Shown here: positions 21,053 to 30,985 of the stretch, piece by piece
How positions within the stretch are numbered: position 1 is the first letter of the stretch
Layout: each line of letters starts with the position of its first letter
Assembly: GCF_003201655.1 (NCBI RefSeq)
Contig: NZ_QJJU01000005.1
Location: 124,001-188,000, forward strand
DNA length: 64,000 bases
Direction of reading: 5' to 3'
DNA from: Mycolicibacterium moriokaense
GTDB taxonomy: Bacteria > Actinomycetota > Actinomycetes > Mycobacteriales > Mycobacteriaceae
Notes under the pieces: generated by a model
Told to the model about the DNA's origin: nothing
Database searches by the model: none
What the model saw: only the letters and a program-made list of their open reading frames with translations
Program-made: the position numbers and the translations under genes

Positions 21053-23053
21053 GTGTCGACCACCCGCCAGCAGGCTGAACACGAGCCCATAGCGCGTGTG
21101 CTGCCGATGCTGTCGGTGCCGCATCTGGACCGTGAGTTCGACTACCTGGTATCCGCCGAGCAGTCGGACGACGCGCAGCCCGGCGTGCGCGTTCGGGTGC
21201 GATTCCACGGGCGGCTGGTCGACGCGTTCGTCCTCGAAAGGCGTTCGGACACAGACCATATCGGCAAGCTCGGCTGGTTGGACCGAGTTGTGTCGGCCGA
21301 GCCGGTCCTTACCCCCGAAGTGCGCAGGCTCGTCGACGCGGTTGCCGCGCGCTACGCAGGCACCCGCGCTGACGTGCTGCGGCTGGCTGTCCCGCCGCGG
21401 CACGCCAACGTCGAAAAACAAGCGGCCCCTGAGCCGGGACCGATGTCCGTCAAACCCGTCGAAACGGCAGGCTGGTCGTCGTACGGGCGCGGCGAGCAGT
21501 TCCTTGCCGCCCTTTCCGACGGTCGCGCCGCCCGTGCCGTTTGGCAGGCTTTGCCGGGGGAGCAGTGGACAGACCGCATCTCCGAGGCCGCCGCCGTCAC
21601 CGTGAATTCGGGCCGAGGCGTGCTGGCGATCCTGCCCGACCAGCGCGACGTTGACGCGTTGTACGCCACCGCAATTCGGTACATCGACGAGGAGGCAGTG
21701 GTCGCGCTGTCCGCCGGGCTCGGGCCCGCGCAGCGCTACCGCCGTTGGCTGTCCGTGCTGCGCGGCGGCGCTCGGATGGTCATCGGCACCCGCAGCGCCG
21801 CATTCGCGCCAGTCGCCGACCTCGGCCTGGTGATGGTCTGGGACGACGGCGACGACACCCTCGCCGAGCCGCGCGCTCCTTACCCGCACGCAAGGGAGGT
21901 GGCGATGCTGCGCGCCCACCAGCTGCGCTGTGCCGCGTTGATCGGCGGCTATGCCCGCACCGCCGAGGCGCAGGCGCTTGTGCGCAGCCGATGGGCCCAC
22001 GACCTGGTTGCGGCCCGTCCCGTCGTGCGGGCACGCTCGCCGCGCGTCGTCGCGCTCGACGACAGTGGACATGAGCAGGAGCGCGACCCCGCCGCCCGTA
22101 CCGCTCGGCTGCCTTCGGTGGCGTTGCGGGCCGCGCGGACCGCGCTGCAGGCCGGTCTGCCGGTGCTGGTTCAGGTTCCGCGTCGCGGCTACGTCCCCTC
22201 GCTGGCGTGTGCGCGGTGCCGGACCATCGCGCGCTGCAGACACTGCACCGGACCGCTGTCGCTGCCTGACCGCGACATCGCAGGGGCGGTGTGCCGATGG
22301 TGTGGCCGCGAGGAGTCGGCGCTGCGCTGTGCGCGCTGCGGATCCGAGGCGGTGCGCGCCGTTGTGGTCGGCGCCAGGCGCACCGCCGAGGAGCTGGGCA
22401 AGGCGCTTCCCGGCATATCGGTGATCACCTCCGGGGGCGACGCGATGGTGTCTGCGGTGCCCGCCGAACCGGCGGTCGTCGTCGCGACACCAGGCGCCGA
22501 GCCTGTCGCCGCAGGCGGCTATGGAGCGGCCCTTCTGCTGGACGGCTGGGCCCTGCTCGGCCGTCAGGATCTGCGCGCCGCCGAGGACACCCTGCGACGC
22601 TGGATGGCTGCGGCGGCGCTGGTGCGGCCCCGCGGGGACGGCGGCACGGTCGCGGTAGTCGCCGAGTCGGTGATTCCGACCGTGCAGTCGCTGATCCGGT
22701 GGGATCCGGTGGGGCACGCCGACCTCGAGTTCGACGCCCGCGCCGAGGTCGGTCTGCCGCCTGCCGTACACATCGCAGCGATCGACGGCGTGCCCGTGGC
22801 CGTCAACGCACTGCTCGACATCGCCGAATTGCCCGATACGGCGCAATTACTCGGGCCCGTCGACCTGCCGAGTGGCGCCCGCCGTCCGCCAGGCCTCGCG
22901 GCCGACACCCCTGTGAGCCGGATGCTGGTGCGGGTCCCACGCGACGGCGGACTGATGCTGGCGGCGGCGCTGCGAAAGGCCACCGGTGTGCTGAGCGCAC
23001 GCCACGATCAACAGCCAACTCGCGTGCAGATCGACCCTTTGCACATAGGGTAA
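21053..23053 (+). CDS. priA: Primosomal protein N' (PriA-like, degenerate helicase)
   Basis: PriA restarts stalled replication forks. The 666-aa protein keeps the N-terminal DNA-binding domain (VLPMLSVPHLDREFDYLV) and a zinc-binding stretch rich in CxxC pairs (CARCRTIARCRHC, CRWCG and CARCG, about residues 385-445). The place where a Walker A motif is expected reads GRGVLAILPDQRDVDAL without GxGKT. Loss of the ATPase motifs is usual for actinobacterial PriA, so it probably acts as a structural loader. The GTG at 21053 directly follows the preceding stop. Confidence 0.9.
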   Translation: MSTTRQQAEHEPIARVLPMLSVPHLDREFDYLVSAEQSDDAQPGVRVRVRFHGRLVDAFVLERRSDTDHIGKLGWLDRVVSAEPVLTPEVRRLVDAVAARYAGTRADVLRLAVPPRHANVEKQAAPEPGPMSVKPVETAGWSSYGRGEQFLAALSDGRAARAVWQALPGEQWTDRISEAAAVTVNSGRGVLAILPDQRDVDALYATAIRYIDEEAVVALSAGLGPAQRYRRWLSVLRGGARMVIGTRSAAFAPVADLGLVMVWDDGDDTLAEPRAPYPHAREVAMLRAHQLRCAALIGGYARTAEAQALVRSRWAHDLVAARPVVRARSPRVVALDDSGHEQERDPAARTARLPSVALRAARTALQAGLPVLVQVPRRGYVPSLACARCRTIARCRHCTGPLSLPDRDIAGAVCRWCGREESALRCARCGSEAVRAVVVGARRTAEELGKALPGISVITSGGDAMVSAVPAEPAVVVATPGAEPVAAGGYGAALLLDGWALLGRQDLRAAEDTLRRWMAAAALVRPRGDGGTVAVVAESVIPTVQSLIRWDPVGHADLEFDARAEVGLPPAVHIAAIDGVPVAVNALLDIAELPDTAQLLGPVDLPSGARRPPGLAADTPVSRMLVRVPRDGGLMLAAALRKATGVLSARHDQQPTRVQIDPLHIG

Positions 23054-23091
23054 TGCGGACACGACGACTGGGCGCCGATCAGGAGGTGGCC

Positions 23092-24900
23092 ATGGGGCGG
23101 GTGATCCGTTGGCTGATCTCGTTGGCGCTCATCACTTTTGGACTGCTGTGGCCCCTGGTGTTCACCGGCTCGTCGGATGCCTCCGACGTCGATGACCCGG
23201 TCGTCTTCAGCAACTACAAGGCGGACTTCGTCGTCAACCGTAACGGCCGAGTCGACGCGGTCGAGACCATCACCGGCGAGTTTCCCAGTGGCAGGCACGG
23301 AATTTTCCAGTGGTGGGACGTCTCGAACCAGAACAATGCCGGGCTGCGACAGAAGCCGGAGATCAGCTCGATTCTGCTCGACGGCGAGCCCATCTCGTAC
23401 CAGATGATGTGGGAGGGCGGCCAGCGGTTCCGGGTGGCCAAGATCGGCGATCCCGACCGCACACTGACCTGGGGAACCCACGTTTTCGAGATCCGCTACA
23501 GCATCCCCGACGTTCTCGACCCGGGAACCACCGGTGCGAACAAGACGTTCGCCGCATCGACGGGCCAGCCGTCCCCATCGCCGTCGGTGTTCATGTGGGA
23601 TGTCGTCGGCAGATCCTGGAACAACAGCATCGGTCAGGCCGACATCTCTGTGACGCTGCCGGGGGACATCGGTCGCGTGCAGTGTTCCGTCGGTGTCGGG
23701 GTGGGCAGGCAATGCCAGGACGTGGCCATCAACGGTGACACCGTCACGTTCTCTGCGGTCAACCTCGCGCCGCGCACTCCAGTGACGGTGCGGGCAGGCG
23801 TCGACGTGCCGACACCACTGCAGGCCAGCCTGCCGTGGCCGTCAGCCTGGGATCGCATCCTTGGCCAGTCGGTTATCGGCGTCGTATGGATCGCAGGCGT
23901 CGCAGTGGCATTCGGGCTCGGTGCGTTCCTGTTGTACCGCACCACCGTCGAGCCTCCGCCCGGCTTTCCGCTGCAGTACGCGCCTCCGCCGGGCCTCGGG
24001 CCGGTGCAGACCGAATACATCCGCACCGAGACGGTTCCGAAGAACGGGCTCACCGCCACGCTGTTCTACCTCGCCGAGCGCAAGCTGATCGACCTGAAAC
24101 AGGTCAACGACAAGCAGTGGAACATCCGCGGCACCGCAGAACCGGGCGCATGGGCCGACGTGGATCCGGTCAGCATCGCGGTCGGGTCTGCGCTCAAGGT
24201 GATGAAGTCGGGAGCCGACTTCGAGGCCAAACACTCCGCGACGTCCGGGCAGATACTCAACAAGGCCAAGACCGACATGGCCAGCGCCGTCAAGAAGTGG
24301 GCGTTCGACGACGGCCTGATGGTCAAGCGCAAGAAGGAAATGTGGGTGCGCACTGCCAACGCGATCGCCTTCATCCTGATGGTGTGCGGCTTCTTCCGCT
24401 GGGGCTTCGCGACCACCATCTGCGCCCTGCCGTTCGCGGCGTTCTTCCTGCTGTCGATCCGGTCGTGGGCCGACGGCGTCGGCACCCGGCGCACCGAGAC
24501 CGGCCGCGAACTGTGGTCGCGCGCAGGCGGATTCCATCGCATGCTGACCACCGATTCGGCCGAGGCCCGCTTCGACTTCGGCGCGCGCAAGGATCTCTAC
24601 TCCGCCTATGTCCCCTTCGCGGTTGCCGCTGGCGCCGCCGCGTTGTGGGCGAAGAAGTATGAAGCAACGACGGGTGCCGCTGCGCCGCAGCCGGATTGGT
24701 ACAACTCGTCGTCGTCCAGCAGCGGCTGGGGATTTTCCGGCGGGTCAAGCGGCCTGAGTTTTGACAGCTTCGAGTCGGCGTTGTCGTCGTCGATCGGCGC
24801 GTACACCGCGTCGCAGTCGTCGTCCTCCAGCAGTAGTGGTGGCGGCGGCTTCAGCGGCGGCGGTGGCGGCGGCGGTGGAGGAGGAGGTGGATCATGGTGA
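23092..24900 (+). CDS. DUF2207-domain membrane protein with Gly/Ser-rich tail
   Basis: The 602-aa protein has an N-terminal membrane helix (VIRWLISLALITFGLLWPLVF), an exported domain of about 230 residues (DUF2207-like, with ANYKADFVVNRNGRVDAVETI-like start and FQWWDVS), a second helix near 265-285, a cytoplasmic region and further helices near 425-460. The tail is low-complexity serine then glycine. The ATG at 23092 is chosen for the AGGAGG at 23081-23086; an ATG at 23053 is an alternative. It overlaps lemA by 7 nt. The pair occurs together in many bacteria, but its role is unclear. Confidence 0.82.
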   Translation: MGRVIRWLISLALITFGLLWPLVFTGSSDASDVDDPVVFSNYKADFVVNRNGRVDAVETITGEFPSGRHGIFQWWDVSNQNNAGLRQKPEISSILLDGEPISYQMMWEGGQRFRVAKIGDPDRTLTWGTHVFEIRYSIPDVLDPGTTGANKTFAASTGQPSPSPSVFMWDVVGRSWNNSIGQADISVTLPGDIGRVQCSVGVGVGRQCQDVAINGDTVTFSAVNLAPRTPVTVRAGVDVPTPLQASLPWPSAWDRILGQSVIGVVWIAGVAVAFGLGAFLLYRTTVEPPPGFPLQYAPPPGLGPVQTEYIRTETVPKNGLTATLFYLAERKLIDLKQVNDKQWNIRGTAEPGAWADVDPVSIAVGSALKVMKSGADFEAKHSATSGQILNKAKTDMASAVKKWAFDDGLMVKRKKEMWVRTANAIAFILMVCGFFRWGFATTICALPFAAFFLLSIRSWADGVGTRRTETGRELWSRAGGFHRMLTTDSAEARFDFGARKDLYSAYVPFAVAAGAAALWAKKYEATTGAAAPQPDWYNSSSSSSGWGFSGGSSGLSFDSFESALSSSIGAYTASQSSSSSSSGGGGFSGGGGGGGGGGGGSW

Positions 24901-25430
24901 GATTCCTGCTGATCCTTGTGTTAGTGCTGGCGGTGCTGGTGCTGATCAGTTTCGTGATGGGCTACAACAAGATCCGCTCCGCCGACGTCCGCGTCGCCGA
25001 AGCCCTGTCCGGGATCGACGTCGAGCTGACGCGCCGCGCGTCGCTGATCCCCAGCCTGGTGCAGACCGTTCAGACGTTCGCCGCCCACGAGAAGGGCATC
25101 CTCGACCATGTCACGGACGCCAGGGCGGCGCTGACCTCGGCGACCACCGGGAAATCGGTGGCACAGCGCAGCGCCGCCGAAAAGGAATTCGATACGGCGC
25201 TCGCGCCGCTGCTGGCGCTCGGCCAGAGCTACCCGGAGCTGAACTCGTCGAACAACTTCTTGAATCTGCAGGACAACCTCGCCGACACCGAGAACAAGCT
25301 GGCCTTCGCGCGCCAGTACTACAACGACGCGGTGGCAGGAGTGAACCGGCTGATCACCACGATCCCGTGGATGTTCGTCGCGCCGATGGCGGGGGTTTCG
25401 GAGCGGGAGTACTACCAGACCCCGCGGTAG
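24894..25430 (+). CDS. lemA: LemA-family membrane protein
   Basis: A 178-aa protein with one N-terminal helix (FLLILVLVLAVLVLISFVMGY) followed by a four-helix-bundle LemA domain: NKIRSADVRVAEALSGIDVEL, RRASLIPSLVQTVQTFAAHE, FLNLQDNLADTENKLAFARQYYNDAV. This is the complete family core with N-out topology. It overlaps the DUF2207 gene by 7 nt, so the two are probably coexpressed and may work together at the membrane. The molecular function of LemA proteins is not established. Confidence 0.93.
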   Translation: MVRFLLILVLVLAVLVLISFVMGYNKIRSADVRVAEALSGIDVELTRRASLIPSLVQTVQTFAAHEKGILDHVTDARAALTSATTGKSVAQRSAAEKEFDTALAPLLALGQSYPELNSSNNFLNLQDNLADTENKLAFARQYYNDAVAGVNRLITTIPWMFVAPMAGVSEREYYQTPR

Positions 25431-25547
25431 GCGTCGCTCAGCCGTCTGGACTTCCATTGAGTGTGCGCTCAGGGCGGAAATCCTGGCGGCCTGATCCCGC
25501 CAACGATGCACACTGGATGCGCAGAATGCACACTAGGTAGCCGTCTC

Positions 25548-25553
25548 TACACT
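25548..25553 (+). promoter_or_regulatory. -10 hexamer of fmt
   Basis: TACACT lies 6 nt before the GTG at 25560, the leaderless spacing. The spacer upstream (25431-25547) holds GTGTGC (25461) and GCACAC (25508) arms that may be part of a repeat. Confidence 0.5.
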
Positions 25554-25559
25554 GGCGCG

Positions 25560-26489
25560 GTGCGCATCGTCTTCGCTGGGACCCCAGAGCCCGCGCTGCC
25601 GTCGCTGCGCAGGCTGATCGACTCGCCACACCACGATGTTGTCGCGGTGGTGACCCGGCCGGACGCGGCCGCGGGCCGGCGGGCCAAGCCGTCGCCGTCC
25701 CCGGTCGCTCAACTGGCCCTCGACCACGGCGTCCCGGTGTTGCGGCCGCCGCGCCCCAACTCCGACGAATTCATCACCGAGCTGACGGAGCTGGCGCCCG
25801 AATGCTGCGCGGTTGTCGCATACGGCGCACTGCTGTCCGAGCCGCTGCTCGCGGTCCCCACACACGGCTGGGTCAATCTGCACTTCTCGTTGCTGCCCGC
25901 ATGGCGTGGTGCCGCACCCGTTCAGGCGGCGATCGCCGCGGGCGATGCGGTGACCGGTGCTACGACGTTTCAGATCGAGCCGGCGTTGGACTCGGGCCCG
26001 GTCTACGGCGTTGTGACGGAGACGATCCAACCCACCGACACTGCAGGCGATCTGCTTGAGCGGCTTGCCGTTTCGGGAGCAGTGTTACTCGACCGGACGC
26101 TCGATGGCATCGCGGACGGGTCGCTGACCCCGGTGCAGCAGCCTGCAGACGGTGTCACCATCGCGCCGAAGATCACGGTCGACGGCGCGCGGGTGCGGTG
26201 GGACCTGCCTGCCCACATCGTCGAACGGCATATCCGCGCGGTCACGCCAAACCCCGGCGCGTGGACGATGATCGGCGATCTGCGCGTGAAGCTGGGTCCG
26301 GTCACCGTCGACGACACCGCAGAGACGTTGGCGCCGGGCTTGATTCGCATCGAGCGCGACGGTGTACGGGTCGGCACGGCGTCGGCGCCGGTGGTTCTCG
26401 GTCGCATCCAGCCGCCGGGCAAGAAGCCGATGAGCGCCGCCGACTGGGCCCGTGGCGCACGTCTCGACGAGGCCGCGCAGGCCCAGTGA
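25560..26489 (+). CDS. fmt: Methionyl-tRNA formyltransferase
   Basis: Fmt formylates initiator Met-tRNA using 10-formyltetrahydrofolate. The 309-aa protein starts [19 protein letters not shown] and has the folate-binding and catalytic stretch [21 protein letters not shown] with its Asn/His pair, then a C-terminal anticodon-arm domain. The GTG at 25560 is chosen because homology starts there and a -10 lies 6 nt upstream. The open frame reaching back to 25461 is non-coding. It overlaps rsmB by 4 nt. Confidence 0.95.
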   Translation: MRIVFAGTPEPALPSLRRLIDSPHHDVVAVVTRPDAAAGRRAKPSPSPVAQLALDHGVPVLRPPRPNSDEFITELTELAPECCAVVAYGALLSEPLLAVPTHGWVNLHFSLLPAWRGAAPVQAAIAAGDAVTGATTFQIEPALDSGPVYGVVTETIQPTDTAGDLLERLAVSGAVLLDRTLDGIADGSLTPVQQPADGVTIAPKITVDGARVRWDLPAHIVERHIRAVTPNPGAWTMIGDLRVKLGPVTVDDTAETLAPGLIRIERDGVRVGTASAPVVLGRIQPPGKKPMSAADWARGARLDEAAQAQ

Positions 26490-27847
26490 CCAAGCCGAGA
26501 CGCCAGCGGCGCAAACCGCTTGACCCCGCCCGCCAGGCGGCGTTCGACGTGCTTCGTGCCGTCTCAGAGCGCGATGCCTACGCCAACCTCGCCCTGCCCG
26601 CGCTGCTGCGCGAGCGCGGAATCACCGGCCGCGACGCGGCGTTCGCGACCGAGCTGACCTACGGCACCTGTCGCACCCGCGGCCTGCTGGACGCGGTCAT
26701 CAGCGCGGCCGCAGGCCGCTCGCCCGAGCAGATCGATCCGGTGCTGCTGGATCTGCTGAGGCTGGGCGCCTACCAGCTGCTGCGCACCCGGGTTGAACCG
26801 CACGCCGCGGTATCCACGACCGTCGAGCAGGCAGGCATCGAGTTCGATACTGCGCGAGCCGGTTTCGTCAACGGTGTGCTGCGCACCATCTCCCGGCGTG
26901 ACGAACAATCCTGGGTCGAGGAGCTGGCCCCGCCTACCGCGAGCGACCCGGTCGGCCACACCGCGTTCGTGCACGCGCATCCCCGCTGGATCGCTCAGGC
27001 CTTCACCGACGCACTCGGCGCGGACGCCGGGCAGTTGGACGCGCTGCTGGCCAGCGACGACGAACGCCCCCTGGTGCACCTCGCGGCACGGCCCGGCGTG
27101 TTGACCGCCGAAGAGCTGGCCGGACAGGTCGACGGAACGATCGGCCGCTACTCGCCGTACGCCGTCTACCTGGCCGGAGGCGACCCCGGCCGACTCGAGG
27201 CCATCCGCGACGGCGAGGCGCTGGTACAGGACGAAGGCAGCCAGCTTGTGGCGAGGGCCCTGACGCTCGCCGAGCTGGACGGGCCTGACACCGGTCGCTG
27301 GCTCGACCTGTGTGCAGGCCCGGGTGGCAAGACCGCCCTGCTGGCCGCGCTCGCCAACGGAGCACAGGTCACCGCGATCGAACCCACCGAACGGCGTGCC
27401 GAGTTCGTGGAGCAGAACACCCGCGGCCTGCCGGTTGAGGTGCTGCGCGTCGACGGCCGCGATCCCGGGCTCGAACTGGGCTTCGACCGGGTGCTCGTCG
27501 ACGCGCCGTGCACCGGGCTTGGCGCGCTGCGGCGCAGGCCGGAAGCCCGATGGCGACGTCAGCCCGCCGACGTGCCGCAGCTGGTCAAGCTGCAACGCGA
27601 ACTGCTGGCGTCCGCGATCCGGCTGACCCGTCCCGGCGGTGCGGTGCTGTACGCGACGTGCTCTCCGCATCTGGCCGAAACGGTCGGGGTGGTCGCCGAC
27701 GCGCTGCGCCGCCACCCGGTCACAGCCATCGACACCCGGACGCTCTTCGATCCGGTAGATGATCTCGGAGACGGGCCATACGTGCAGCTTTGGCCGCACC
27801 GGCACGGCACCGATGCGATGTTCGCGGCATGCCTCAAAGTAGGGTGA
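26486..27847 (+). CDS. rsmB: 16S rRNA (cytosine-967-C5) methyltransferase RsmB/Fmu
   Basis: The 453-aa protein has an N-terminal NusB-like RNA-binding domain ([21 protein letters not shown] to about residue 140) and a C-terminal SAM-dependent methyltransferase domain. The latter shows [16 protein letters not shown] (SAM loop) and the two cysteines of m5C enzymes in [19 protein letters not shown] and YATCSPH. The GTG at 26486 overlaps the fmt stop. fmt-rsmB pairing is common. It corresponds to Rv1407. Confidence 0.94.
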   Translation: MTKPRRQRRKPLDPARQAAFDVLRAVSERDAYANLALPALLRERGITGRDAAFATELTYGTCRTRGLLDAVISAAAGRSPEQIDPVLLDLLRLGAYQLLRTRVEPHAAVSTTVEQAGIEFDTARAGFVNGVLRTISRRDEQSWVEELAPPTASDPVGHTAFVHAHPRWIAQAFTDALGADAGQLDALLASDDERPLVHLAARPGVLTAEELAGQVDGTIGRYSPYAVYLAGGDPGRLEAIRDGEALVQDEGSQLVARALTLAELDGPDTGRWLDLCAGPGGKTALLAALANGAQVTAIEPTERRAEFVEQNTRGLPVEVLRVDGRDPGLELGFDRVLVDAPCTGLGALRRRPEARWRRQPADVPQLVKLQRELLASAIRLTRPGGAVLYATCSPHLAETVGVVADALRRHPVTAIDTRTLFDPVDDLGDGPYVQLWPHRHGTDAMFAACLKVG

Positions 27848-27852
27848 GGCAC

Positions 27853-28530
27853 ATGTCGAAGCCTCTGATCGCGCCGTCGATCCTGGCCGCTGACTTCGCC
27901 GAGCTCGGGGACGAAGCCGCCGCGGTGACCGGCGCCGACTGGTTGCACGTCGATGTGATGGACAACCATTTCGTGCCCAACCTGACCATTGGGCTTCCCG
28001 TTGTCGAGGCTTTGCTCAAGCGCACCGACATCCCGATGGACTGCCATCTGATGATCGACAACCCCGACCGATGGGCACCGCCGTACGCCGAGGCGGGCGC
28101 CTACAACGTCACCTTCCACGCAGAGGCCACCGACAACCCCGTCGGCGTGGCCAAAGACATCAGGGCCGCTGGCGCCAAGGCGGGACTATCTGTCAAGCCG
28201 GGCACACCGATCGAGCCCTACCTGGAGATCCTGCGTGACTTTGACACGCTTCTGATCATGTCGGTGGAGCCGGGCTTCGGCGGGCAGAAGTTCATCCCCG
28301 AAGTACTGGCGAAGGTCGCCACGGTCCGGCGGCTCGTCGACGCCGGTGAGATGACCATCGTGGTCGAAATCGACGGCGGCATCAACGAAGACACGATCGA
28401 GGCCGCCGCCGAGGCGGGAGTGGACTGCTTCGTCGCGGGTTCGGCTGTCTATAGCGCCGAGGATCCGGCCGCCGCGGTGGAGAAGCTGCGCAGGCAGGCC
28501 GCCACGGCGTCCAAGCATCTCCGACTATGA
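27853..28530 (+). CDS. rpe: Ribulose-phosphate 3-epimerase
   Basis: Rpe interconverts ribulose-5-phosphate and xylulose-5-phosphate in the pentose phosphate pathway. The 225-aa TIM-barrel has the N-terminal [13 protein letters not shown], the metal-binding and catalytic [15 protein letters not shown] and [18 protein letters not shown] and the VEIDGGI strand. The ATG at 27853 matches the family and follows AGGGTGAGG; the frame upstream lies inside rsmB. It overlaps ribD by 4 nt, so it feeds a riboflavin gene whose substrate is ribulose-5-phosphate derived. Confidence 0.96.
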   Translation: MSKPLIAPSILAADFAELGDEAAAVTGADWLHVDVMDNHFVPNLTIGLPVVEALLKRTDIPMDCHLMIDNPDRWAPPYAEAGAYNVTFHAEATDNPVGVAKDIRAAGAKAGLSVKPGTPIEPYLEILRDFDTLLIMSVEPGFGGQKFIPEVLAKVATVRRLVDAGEMTIVVEIDGGINEDTIEAAAEAGVDCFVAGSAVYSAEDPAAAVEKLRRQAATASKHLRL

Positions 28531-29528
28531 ATCTCGACGCCGCGATGCTGTTGGCCGTCGAGCAGGCCGATCGAGTCAAGGGCAGCACGTATCCCAATCC
28601 GCCTGTGGGTGCGGTCATTCTGGACCGCGACGGGGAGATCGCCGGCGTGGGTGCAACGGAGCCGCCCGGCGGCCCCCATGCTGAGGTGGTGGCGTTGCGC
28701 AGGGCGGGGGAGCGGGCGGTCGGGGGCACCGCGGTCGTGACGCTGGAGCCGTGCAACCACCACGGCAGGACCCCGCCGTGCGTGGATGCCCTTGTCGCAT
28801 CAGGGGTTTCGCGGGTAGCGTACGCCGTTGCCGACCCCAACCCGCAGGCCGCGGGCGGTGGGTCACGGCTGGCCGAATCCGGTATCGAGGTCGAAGCCGG
28901 GGTTTCGACCGACGCCGTCGCCGGCGGTCCGCTACGGGAATGGCTGCACAAGCAGCGCACCGGATTGCCGCATGTCACGTGGAAATTCGCTGCCAGCGTC
29001 GACGGCCGAAGCGCCGCCGCTGACGGCAGCAGCCAGTGGATCACCAGCGAGGCCGCGCGGGCCGATGTGCATCGAAGGCGCGCCGTGGTGGACGCGATCA
29101 TCGTGGGCACCGGAACGGTGTTCATCGATGACCCGGCCCTGACCGCCCGATTGCCCGACGGCACCCTTGCCGAGCGCCAGCCATTGCGTGTCGTCGTTGG
29201 TGAGCGCGAAATATCCTCTGAAGCAAGAGTTCTCAACGACGACTCGCGCACGATGGTGATCCGCACCCGTGATCCACACGAGGTGATCAAGGCGTTGTCG
29301 GATCGCACAGACGTGATGCTGGAGGGCGGGCCGACGTTGGCCGGTGCGTTTCTGCGGGCCGGGGTGATCGACCGGATACTTGCCTACGTCGCGCCAATCC
29401 TGCTGGGCGGGCCCATCGCCGCCGTCGACGATGTCGGCGTGTTGTCCATCGCCCAGGCGCAGCGCTGGCGGTTCGACGGAATCGAGCCGATAGGGCCCGA
29501 CCTCCTGGTCAGTCTGGTACCGGCATAG
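28527..29528 (+). CDS. ribD: Bifunctional riboflavin deaminase/reductase RibD (RibG)
   Basis: RibD deaminates and then reduces the pyrimidine intermediate of riboflavin synthesis. The 333-aa protein has the zinc deaminase core ([33 protein letters not shown]) in the first 150 residues and an NADPH-dependent reductase domain after it ([30 protein letters not shown]). Both halves look intact. It overlaps rpe by 4 nt. Its 3' end overlaps the convergent SnoaL-like gene by about 20 nt. Confidence 0.95.
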   Translation: MNLDAAMLLAVEQADRVKGSTYPNPPVGAVILDRDGEIAGVGATEPPGGPHAEVVALRRAGERAVGGTAVVTLEPCNHHGRTPPCVDALVASGVSRVAYAVADPNPQAAGGGSRLAESGIEVEAGVSTDAVAGGPLREWLHKQRTGLPHVTWKFAASVDGRSAAADGSSQWITSEAARADVHRRRAVVDAIIVGTGTVFIDDPALTARLPDGTLAERQPLRVVVGEREISSEARVLNDDSRTMVIRTRDPHEVIKALSDRTDVMLEGGPTLAGAFLRAGVIDRILAYVAPILLGGPIAAVDDVGVLSIAQAQRWRFDGIEPIGPDLLVSLVPA

Positions 29529-29943
29529 CTATCTCCTGCGGCTTCAGTGCGCCGATCTGATAGAGCACGTCAAGCTCGTCGCGGACGCCCCAGTGCTCGC
29601 ACAGCCTGCCGTCGCGAGACCGGAAGAAGTGAGCGGTGTTCATCGCGTATGGACGGTAGGTCGGCTCGATGCCCTGCGGCACCACAGCATTGACACCATG
29701 CGCGCTGGCGCGGATCGCCACCATGTCACCGGCGGCCACGACGTCGTGAACCTCGTATCGCACCTGCAACACGGTGGTGACGAATGTCAGGATCGCGATG
29801 TAGCCCTCTGGGCCCGGCGGCAGAGGTACCGGTGAGCCGTGGTCGACGAAGTCGTCGGTGACCAGGTCGCGGATCTTCTCCAGCTGACGCGTATTCATGG
29901 CGTCGATCACAGCGGCGGCAAGCGCCTGCGTTGATTTATTCAC
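29509..29943 (-). CDS. SnoaL-like / NTF2-fold ester-cyclase-family protein
   Basis: The 144-aa product reads VNKSTQALAAAVIDAMNTRQL, DLVTDDFVDHGSP, the mid-block VRYEVHDVVAAGDMVAIRAS and a terminal FRSRDGRLCEHWGVRDEL. This pattern is typical of SnoaL-like polyketide-cyclase/NTF2-fold proteins. The family includes cyclases, isomerases and non-catalytic binding proteins, so the substrate is unknown. The GTG at 29943 is the best start; a TTG at 29994 would overlap the ABC ATPase gene. It lies downstream of the ABC operon and may be cotranscribed with it. Confidence 0.75.
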   Translation of the reverse strand: MNKSTQALAAAVIDAMNTRQLEKIRDLVTDDFVDHGSPVPLPPGPEGYIAILTFVTTVLQVRYEVHDVVAAGDMVAIRASAHGVNAVVPQGIEPTYRPYAMNTAHFFRSRDGRLCEHWGVRDELDVLYQIGALKPQEIAMPVPD

Positions 29944-29974
29944 ACCCCATCGACGGACGAGGCGCCCACAGGGT

Positions 29975-30985
29975 TCACTCAGCGTTTTCGTCAAGCTCCA
30001 GCGGGCGGTGTTCGATCAGGTCGCGCACCCCGCCAAGACCGAGCCGCTCCCGAAACGCTCGCACGGTGTAGCCGATCAGCTTCGCGTCGGTGCGTGCCCG
30101 CACGGTCGCAGAGCGCGGCAGGTGGAATAGTGGGCCGATCTCACCGAAGTACTCGCCGCGCGTCGCGACAGTCAGCAATTCCTCGCCGCCGCCTGCCAAT
30201 TCGCGCACGATCTCGAGCTCGCCCTCGGACACCACGTAGATCAGATCGCCCATCGTGCCCTGTTCGAACAACACATCGCCCGCGGCTACCTCGACTACGT
30301 CGGGTGGCCGGTCTGTCGACGTGAAGTCAGGGACCAGGTCGACGACGCGATCGGCCAGCGGCAGAATCCGGCTGTCGTGCGTCGCGACCACCACCATTCG
30401 GTCACCGGAGGCGAGCTCACGGATCAGCCGCAGTACCTCTTCGACCTGAATGAAGTCGAGGTGCGCGGTGGGCTCGTCGGCCAGGATCAGCGGCGGATCG
30501 AGAGCGATGGCCCGCGCGACCGCGACCCGCTGCTGCTGCCCACCGCTCAAGTCGCCCGGCCGGTGGCTCATCCGTTCCTCAAGACCGACCCGTGCCAACA
30601 GTTGTCCCGCCTTCTTGCTCGCTGCTCGGCGGGACGCCCCCGCCGCGAGCAGCGGCACCATCACGTTCTCGAGGGCGGTGAGACTCGGCACGAGGTTGAA
30701 CGCCTGAAAGACGATGCCCACTGTGTCGCGACGGTATGTCGACAGCTCGCGGGCGGTGAGCGACGCGACGTCGACATCGCCGAACTTGATCGCCCCCGAA
30801 CTCGGTCGCAGGATCCCGCCGAGGCAGGACAGCAGGGTCGTCTTCCCGCAGCCGCTTGGGCCCAGCAGGATGACCAGGGACCCTGCGGCCACGTCGAGAT
30901 CGAAGCCGTTGATCGGGCGGACGGTGTCTTCTCCGCTGGCGTACTCGACCACCAAGTTCTGAATGCTGAGATCGCCCACGCTCAT
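29975..30985 (-). CDS. ABC transporter ATPase fused to a cyclic-nucleotide-binding domain
   Basis: The 336-aa protein carries a MacB/LolD-type ATPase with Walker A GPSGCGKTT (42-50), signature LSGGQQQR (146-153) and Walker B LILADE (166-171). From about residue 220 it continues into a cNMP-binding domain with GDVLFEQGTMGDLIYVVSEG and the phosphate-cassette-like GEIGPLFHLPRSATVRA. The architecture resembles Rv0073 and Rv2564. Ligand-controlled export or lipoprotein handling is a reasonable guess. It overlaps the permease gene by 4 nt (ATGA). Confidence 0.88.
   Translation of the reverse strand: MSVGDLSIQNLVVEYASGEDTVRPINGFDLDVAAGSLVILLGPSGCGKTTLLSCLGGILRPSSGAIKFGDVDVASLTARELSTYRRDTVGIVFQAFNLVPSLTALENVMVPLLAAGASRRAASKKAGQLLARVGLEERMSHRPGDLSGGQQQRVAVARAIALDPPLILADEPTAHLDFIQVEEVLRLIRELASGDRMVVVATHDSRILPLADRVVDLVPDFTSTDRPPDVVEVAAGDVLFEQGTMGDLIYVVSEGELEIVRELAGGGEELLTVATRGEYFGEIGPLFHLPRSATVRARTDAKLIGYTVRAFRERLGLGGVRDLIEHRPLELDENAE

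Noticed and set aside
20846..22846. 666-codon reading frame opposite priA
   Set aside because: Low-complexity arginine/glycine-rich translation, and PriA on the other strand is fully supported.
22291..24900. Longer version of the DUF2207 gene starting inside priA
   Set aside because: The first 267 codons are an out-of-frame reading of priA. A strong AGGAGG supports the start at 23092.
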